DNA of 9,617 nt from Candidatus Sulfopaludibacter sp. SbA3 (GTDB taxonomy: Bacteria > Acidobacteriota > Terriglobia > Bryobacterales > Bryobacteraceae). Location of the stretch: positions 1-9,617 of the forward strand of contig CAMDKT010000181.1 in NCBI GenBank assembly GCA_945900935.1, given 5' to 3'. The translations under genes and the position numbers were made by a program. The notes below the pieces were generated by a model that saw only the letters and a program-made list of their open reading frames with translations, searched no databases and was not told the DNA's origin. Each line of letters begins with the position of its first letter. The first letter of the stretch is position 1. Shown here piece after piece: positions 6,873-9,617 of this stretch.

Positions 6873-8086
6873 GTCGCCGGGATTCGATAACGCATGGCAT
6901 CGCCCTCCCAGCCATCCGGGAGGGCGAATAGCCGGGTCATATAGAGAACGATTTCCTTAGTCTCCCGGTCCTCGTGACCGTAGAAGTTGGAGAGGGTAAG
7001 GATCTCGTGTTCGCCGTTTTGGCGGGTGTCGATTTGGCGCACGGTGTTCTGCTTGAGAAGCCCGGTGACCTTATCGGCCTCCGCGATGACGAAGGGATAG
7101 CGGGGCCGGTTGCCCTTGGGATTTTCCGGCGTGATGTTGCCGAGCCAGTAGAGCTTGCCGTTGGAGTGCGGCAGCAGGAAAGAGCAGGCGCTGGGGGAGA
7201 AGAAATTTTCGCCCGTTGTGTAGGTCCAGGGCTTGGCTGGGGGAAAGGTACGGCCGCCGTCGTTTGAGACGGTGAACCACTTGTAGCCGGGGAGCTTGGG
7301 GCTCTTGTCATTGGAGCCGCGGAGAACCATTAGGACTCGGTTGCGATCCAGGAAGGCGATTGTCGGCTCCACCATGCCGCGGGTCGTGACGGCGGGGTCG
7401 CCTTGGACGAGGTTGGACATCGTCCATTCGAGGTCCGCGCCCTTCCATCGGCCGATGGCGACGGCGGCATCCGACCAAGTGTAGCCGCCGCCGGGGTTGT
7501 AGAGCTTGCCGTCCTTGGCGGGGAAGATCTCCAGCGGCAGCAGGATGTCGCCATTGGGGGCGGTGATGGGCGCTGAGCCGTGGTCACCCAGCATAAAGCC
7601 GTTGCGGCCCAGTTGAGCGCCGGGAATGGGGTGCTGGGCGTCGAAGCCCTTATGGATCAACTGGCGGGTCGCGCCGCCGTCGATGGCGTAGTAGACACCG
7701 TAATGGCGGAGACCTTCGAGGGGGTCATCGGTGGGGAGGACGGCTTCCATCCAGAATTCGAGGAGCCGCTTCGTTTTGGGGTCAACGAAGCCGGCGCGGG
7801 GATGTTTGCGCCAGGTGCCGGTTGGACGTTTCTCGCCTGTCTTCGATTCGACAGGTGCGGACCAGGAGCGGCCGTTGTCGGTGGAAGCGCGGCGGAAGAC
7901 GGTGTCGATGGTGTCGGAGCGGGACCAGCGCTGTTCGATTGAAACCATGTCGAGGCCGGTTGATTTGCTGTAATACGCAATCCCCATAATGGCGGTGCCC
8001 TTGCCGGGAGACTTCATGAAGACTTCGGGACGGATGGACGGCTGGCCAGCGGCGGCGAGGGAGGCGAGGAAGAGACGGCGGCGCAT
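6869..8086 (-). CDS. Exported sialidase-superfamily (BNR/Asp-box) protein
   Basis: The product is 405 residues long from an ATG at 8086-8084. Asp-box motifs typical of the six-bladed sialidase propeller are visible: STDNGRSW (68-75) and the degenerate SNDGGRTF (274-281), with a partial AIDGGAT (134-140). The stretch RGMVEPTIAFLDRNRVLMVLRGS (236-258 region) matches the Glu- and Arg-containing blade of BNR-type sialidases. The N-terminus MRRRLFLASLAAAG has an RRxFL twin-arginine-like motif with a short hydrophobic part, so Tat export is possible. The family includes exo-alpha-sialidases, but many members in soil bacteria have other or unknown substrates, and I could not place the full arginine triad. 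A GTG at 8146 would add 20 residues; the strong AAAGGAG before 8086 and the signal sequence favour the shorter form. It stands alone, convergent with the receptor operon. Confidence 0.8.
   Translation of the reverse strand: MRRRLFLASLAAAGQPSIRPEVFMKSPGKGTAIMGIAYYSKSTGLDMVSIEQRWSRSDTIDTVFRRASTDNGRSWSAPVESKTGEKRPTGTWRKHPRAGFVDPKTKRLLEFWMEAVLPTDDPLEGLRHYGVYYAIDGGATRQLIHKGFDAQHPIPGAQLGRNGFMLGDHGSAPITAPNGDILLPLEIFPAKDGKLYNPGGGYTWSDAAVAIGRWKGADLEWTMSNLVQGDPAVTTRGMVEPTIAFLDRNRVLMVLRGSNDKSPKLPGYKWFTVSNDGGRTFPPAKPWTYTTGENFFSPSACSFLLPHSNGKLYWLGNITPENPKGNRPRYPFVIAEADKVTGLLKQNTVRQIDTRQNGEHEILTLSNFYGHEDRETKEIVLYMTRLFALPDGWEGDAMRYRIPAT
6900..6927 (+). terminator. Perfect 10-bp hairpin just past the operon end, inside the opposing gene
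   Basis: TCGCCCTCCC (6900-6909) and GGGAGGGCGA (6918-6927) are exact reverse complements around an 8-nt loop. The hairpin begins 27 bp after the stop of the beta-helix gene, where a terminator for the operon is expected. It lies within the last codons of the convergent sialidase-like gene. There is no T-tract after the stem on the plus strand, so it is not a textbook intrinsic terminator; it may act as a 3'-end stabiliser or be a chance result of a GC-rich coding run. Confidence 0.35.
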
Positions 8087-8097
8087 TATCGGCGATT

Positions 8098-8104
8098 CTC
8101 CTTT
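8098..8104 (-). promoter_or_regulatory. Ribosome binding site deciding the sialidase-like start
   Basis: On the minus strand, AAAGGAG lies about 11 nt upstream of the ATG at 8086-8084. It is a strong Shine-Dalgarno match, whereas the upstream GTG at 8146 lies at the edge of the insertion sequence. This fixes the start at 8086. Confidence 0.7.
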
Positions 8105-8149
8105 CTGCCAGAAGCCGAACAATCCATTCTCCAGCGACACTACCACTAT

Positions 8150-8158
8150 AGTGGTCCC
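8150..8158. repeat. Left terminal inverted repeat of the IS
   Basis: AGTGGTCCC here is the exact reverse complement of the right tip at 9605-9613. A weaker match continues inward, with TCAGACC (8165-8171) against TCAAGACC on the minus strand at 9592-9599. Confidence 0.8.
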
Positions 8159-8174
8159 AGGAATTCAGACCAGG

Positions 8175-8194
8175 CAATAAGCTAAGATTCGACG
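8175..8194. repeat. Left subterminal inverted repeat of the IS
   Basis: CAATAAGCTAAGATTCGACG pairs with the reverse complement of 9560-9579 (CAATAAGCTAATCTGCGACG), with 17 of 20 identities. It is a candidate internal transposase-binding site. Confidence 0.7.
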
Positions 8195-8218
8195 AAGTCA
8201 AAAACCAAGGAGAGGTCG

Positions 8219-9331
8219 ATGACGACGACGATAAAAAAGTACAGTTCGAATTTCAAAGCCCGGGTAGCGATCGAAGCGATCCGGGGCGTAAAGACCCTGA
8301 GCCAATTGGGCTCGCAGTTCAAAGTGCATCCGATTCAGATCGCGAAGTGGAGGAAGTCTGCCGTGGAGCAACTTCCCGAACTATTCGTGGATGGGCGGAC
8401 CCGGAAGGGAGCCGCCGTCGAGACCGGCAACGACGCGCTTTACGGAGAAATCGGCCGACTCAAAGTGGAGCTGGACTGGCTCAAAAAAAAGTTGGAATGC
8501 TCGACTGAAGACCGGCGGCGGCTGGTGGATCGGAGCCCTGGGGAAATCAGCATCCGGCGGCAGTGCGAACTGCTGGGTGTGAACCGGGCAGGCCTGTATT
8601 ACCAGCCTTTGAGTGAAAGTGAGGAAAACTTGCGGCTGATGCGATTACTGGACGCGCAGTACACCCGTGCGCCCTTTTACGGCAGCCGAAGAATGGCGGC
8701 CTGGCTGGGAACGCAGGGTATCGAGGTCAATAGGAAGCGAGTGTCGCGGTTAATGGAATTGATGGGAATTGAAGCCGTGTACCCGAAGCCGAGGCTGAGC
8801 CAGCCGGGAGAAGGTCACAAGATCTATCCCTACCTGCTGAGAGATGTTGGCGTGGAGCGCGTGAATCAAGTGTGGAGTACGGACATTACCTACATCAGGA
8901 TGGCGCAGGGCTTTGTCTACCTGGTCGCGGTGATGGATTGGTTCAGCCGGTACGTTCTGAGTTGGCGGCTGTCGCTGACGTTGGAACTCGCCTTTTGCGT
9001 CGAGGCGTTGCGGTGCGCCCTGCGGAGGGGCCGGCCGGAGATCTTTAATAGCGAGCAGGGATCGCAGTTCACCAGTGAAAAGTTTACGAGCGAGTTGGCG
9101 GCCCGGCAGATTTCCATCAGCATGGACGGACGAGGTCGCTGTATGGACAACATTTTCATCGAGCGTTTGTGGCGGTCACTGAAATAGGAGGAGGTGTACC
9201 TGAAAGATTATGAGTCGGTGCCGGATGCCCGGGCGGGGATTGAACGCTACTTCCGGTTCTACAACCAGGAACGGCTGCACCAGAGTCTCCAATACCGGAC
9301 ACCGGCGGCGATCTACCTGGAGCGAGGATGA
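8219..9331 (+). pseudogene. IS3-family transposase, single-frame OrfAB, broken by an amber stop and a D-to-E change in the DDE triad
   Basis: The frame begins at ATG 8219, after AAGGAGAGG (8207-8215), and reads 322 residues to TAG (9185-9187). The same frame then continues for 47 codons to TGA (9329-9331). Residues 1-56 are the IS3/IS911 helix-turn-helix (KYSSNFKARVAIEAIRGVKT, KVHPIQIAKWRK). Residues about 72-95 form a leucine-zipper-like helix (LYGEIGRLKVELDWLKKKLE). An OrfB HTH and integrase core follow. The DDE triad is readable by spacing: Asp222 in STDITYI, Glu279 in NSEQGSQF where the family has Asp, and Glu315 in NIFIERLW, exactly 35 residues on. After the stop, EEVYLKDYESVPDARAGIE and NQERLHQSLQYRTPAAIYL complete the usual C-terminus; relatives have Tyr where the TAG is. 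Two independent lesions make an active enzyme unlikely. Confidence 0.88.
8483..8491 (+). other. A8G slippery tract at the OrfA/OrfB junction
   Basis: Eight A residues followed by G encode Lys-Lys-Lys at residues 89-91, exactly where IS3 elements carry their programmed frameshift site. Here the unshifted frame makes the full fusion protein. A -1 slip would instead add Val-Gly-Met-Leu-Asp and stop at TGA (8506-8508), giving a short OrfA-like protein. Confidence 0.55.
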
Positions 9332-9375
9332 CTTCGATGAGCGGACAGACAACGAGGAAAGGAAAAGTATTGAAA

Positions 9376-9394
9376 TCGGGGACGCTGTCCCCGA
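9376..9394 (+). terminator. Perfect 8-bp hairpin in the IS tail
   Basis: TCGGGGAC (9376-9383) and GTCCCCGA (9387-9394) are exact reverse complements around a GCT loop, 44 bp after the transposase frame ends. No T-run follows, so it could be a factor-assisted terminator or a structured REP-like unit rather than a classical intrinsic terminator. Confidence 0.4.
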
Positions 9395-9559
9395 ACCCCT
9401 GGGATTTATCGCTTTCGGGCCGGAATGGTTGGCCCTACACTGGAGGAACTCGAACGGAAGACAGGGCTCCGCAGGGATGCGACCCGAGCGCCGCTTCGAG
9501 GGCTGGAATAGTAAGGGACGGCTTCCAAGCCGAGGCCGCCCCAACTCTCAATTCAGACC

Positions 9560-9579
9560 CGTCGCAGATTAGCTTATTG
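9560..9579. repeat. Right subterminal inverted repeat of the IS
   Basis: The reverse complement, CAATAAGCTAATCTGCGACG, matches the left copy at 8175-8194 in 17 of 20 positions, including an uninterrupted CAATAAGCTAA. Confidence 0.7.
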
Positions 9580-9595
9580 AAAGCCAAAAATGGTC

Positions 9596-9601
9596 TTGAC
9601 A
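9596..9601 (+). promoter_or_regulatory. Outward-facing consensus -35 box in the right IS end
   Basis: TTGACA is a perfect sigma-70 -35 hexamer pointing out of the element, as is common in IS3-family right ends, where it serves circle-junction or flanking-gene promoters. The matching -10 would fall at about 9619, just beyond the window. Confidence 0.4.
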
Positions 9602-9604
9602 ATG

Positions 9605-9613
9605 GGGACCACT
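9605..9613. repeat. Right terminal inverted repeat of the IS
   Basis: GGGACCACT is the exact reverse complement of the left tip at 8150-8158. Confidence 0.8.
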
Positions 9614-9617
9614 TTAA

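Larger units (their letters stand above)
9332..9604. other. Non-coding 3' tail of the IS
   Basis: Between the transposase frame end and the right tip I see no convincing gene. A plus-strand frame ending at 9572 starts inside the transposase and has no recognisable domain. The tail contains a perfect hairpin (9376-9394), a smaller one, CGGCTT/AAGCCG with a 2-nt loop (9519-9532), a second copy of AATTCAGACC (9550-9559), the right subterminal repeat (9560-9579) and an outward TTGACA (9596-9601). Confidence 0.6.
8150..9613 (+). mobile_element. IS3-family insertion sequence, near complete, transposase inactivated
   Basis: The element is about 1.46 kb. Its tips match as inverted repeats: AGTGGTCCC at 8150-8158 and GGGACCACT at 9605-9613. 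Taking the usual IS3 TG...CA ends gives 8152-9611. A second inverted pair lies further in (8175-8194 and 9560-9579, 17 of 20 positions identical). The single gene inside is an IS3-type transposase with an OrfA-like helix-turn-helix and an OrfB-like integrase core. About 280 bp of non-coding tail follow the gene, longer than in many IS3 elements. No target-site duplication is apparent: the bases next to the left tip (TAT) and right tip (TTA) differ, and the window ends 4 bp after the element. The tips look intact, so mobilisation in trans by a sister copy is possible. Confidence 0.85.

Noticed and set aside
6974..7942. Plus-strand frames at 6974-7267 and 7580-7942
   Set aside because: They are antisense shadows of the sialidase-like gene, without ribosome binding sites or domains.
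8087..8146. GTG start at 8146 extending the sialidase-like protein by 20 residues
   Set aside because: It would put extra residues ahead of the RRRLFLASLAAA signal sequence and ignore the AAAGGAG site that fits the ATG at 8086.
9210..9572. A 120-codon plus-strand frame over the end of the IS
   Set aside because: Its first third overlaps the transposase C-terminus in another frame and the rest has no recognisable motif.
1..9617. CRISPR arrays, tRNA or rRNA genes, toxin-antitoxin or defence genes
   Set aside because: I looked for regularly spaced repeats, cloverleaf-like sequences and small paired genes and saw none.

Overview
The window looks like part of an acidobacterial chromosome, most likely from the Solibacter/Bryobacter group (order Bryobacterales). 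The strongest pointer is the protein at 1605-2354. It carries the motif series of the TIGR03437 domain (LGGVTVSVNG, SPTQVNF, AAPGIF, IGGVPA), a domain family first defined in Solibacter. The high-GC DNA, the many exported proteins and the Tat-like N-terminus of the sialidase-type gene agree with this. This is an inference from protein motifs; no rRNA or tRNA is present to confirm it.

Layout. (1) 1-1320, minus strand: the first 440 residues of a secreted clan GH-A (cellulase/GH5-like) glycoside hydrolase, cut by the left edge. (2) 1321-1604: a divergent intergenic region that still holds the 3' end of a dead plus-strand gene (1337-1528). (3) 1605-6872, plus strand: three tightly spaced genes that read as one operon. 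They encode a stand-alone secreted TIGR03437 protein, a 914-residue TonB-dependent outer-membrane receptor that starts at TTG, and a 576-residue secreted protein with a macroglobulin-like N-terminal domain and a parallel beta-helix-like body. (4) 6869-8086, minus strand: a sialidase/BNR-fold exported protein, convergent with the operon and sharing the tetranucleotide CTAG for both stop codons. (5) about 8150-9613: an almost complete IS3-family insertion sequence. Its transposase is one continuous frame rather than orfA/orfB, and it is inactivated by an amber stop and by a substitution in the DDE triad. It sits about 65 bp upstream of the sialidase-type gene.

How the genes may work together. 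All intact host genes encode exported or outer-membrane proteins: two predicted carbohydrate-active enzymes flank a receptor operon. The simplest reading is a surface system for capturing and degrading a glycan or glycoconjugate. The substrate cannot be read from the sequence. The least explained part is the 1605-6872 operon, where a TIGR03437 domain usually found at the C-terminus of large secreted proteins is instead a separate gene next to a TonB receptor and a beta-helix partner. No CRISPR array, RNA gene, phage gene or defence gene was recognised.
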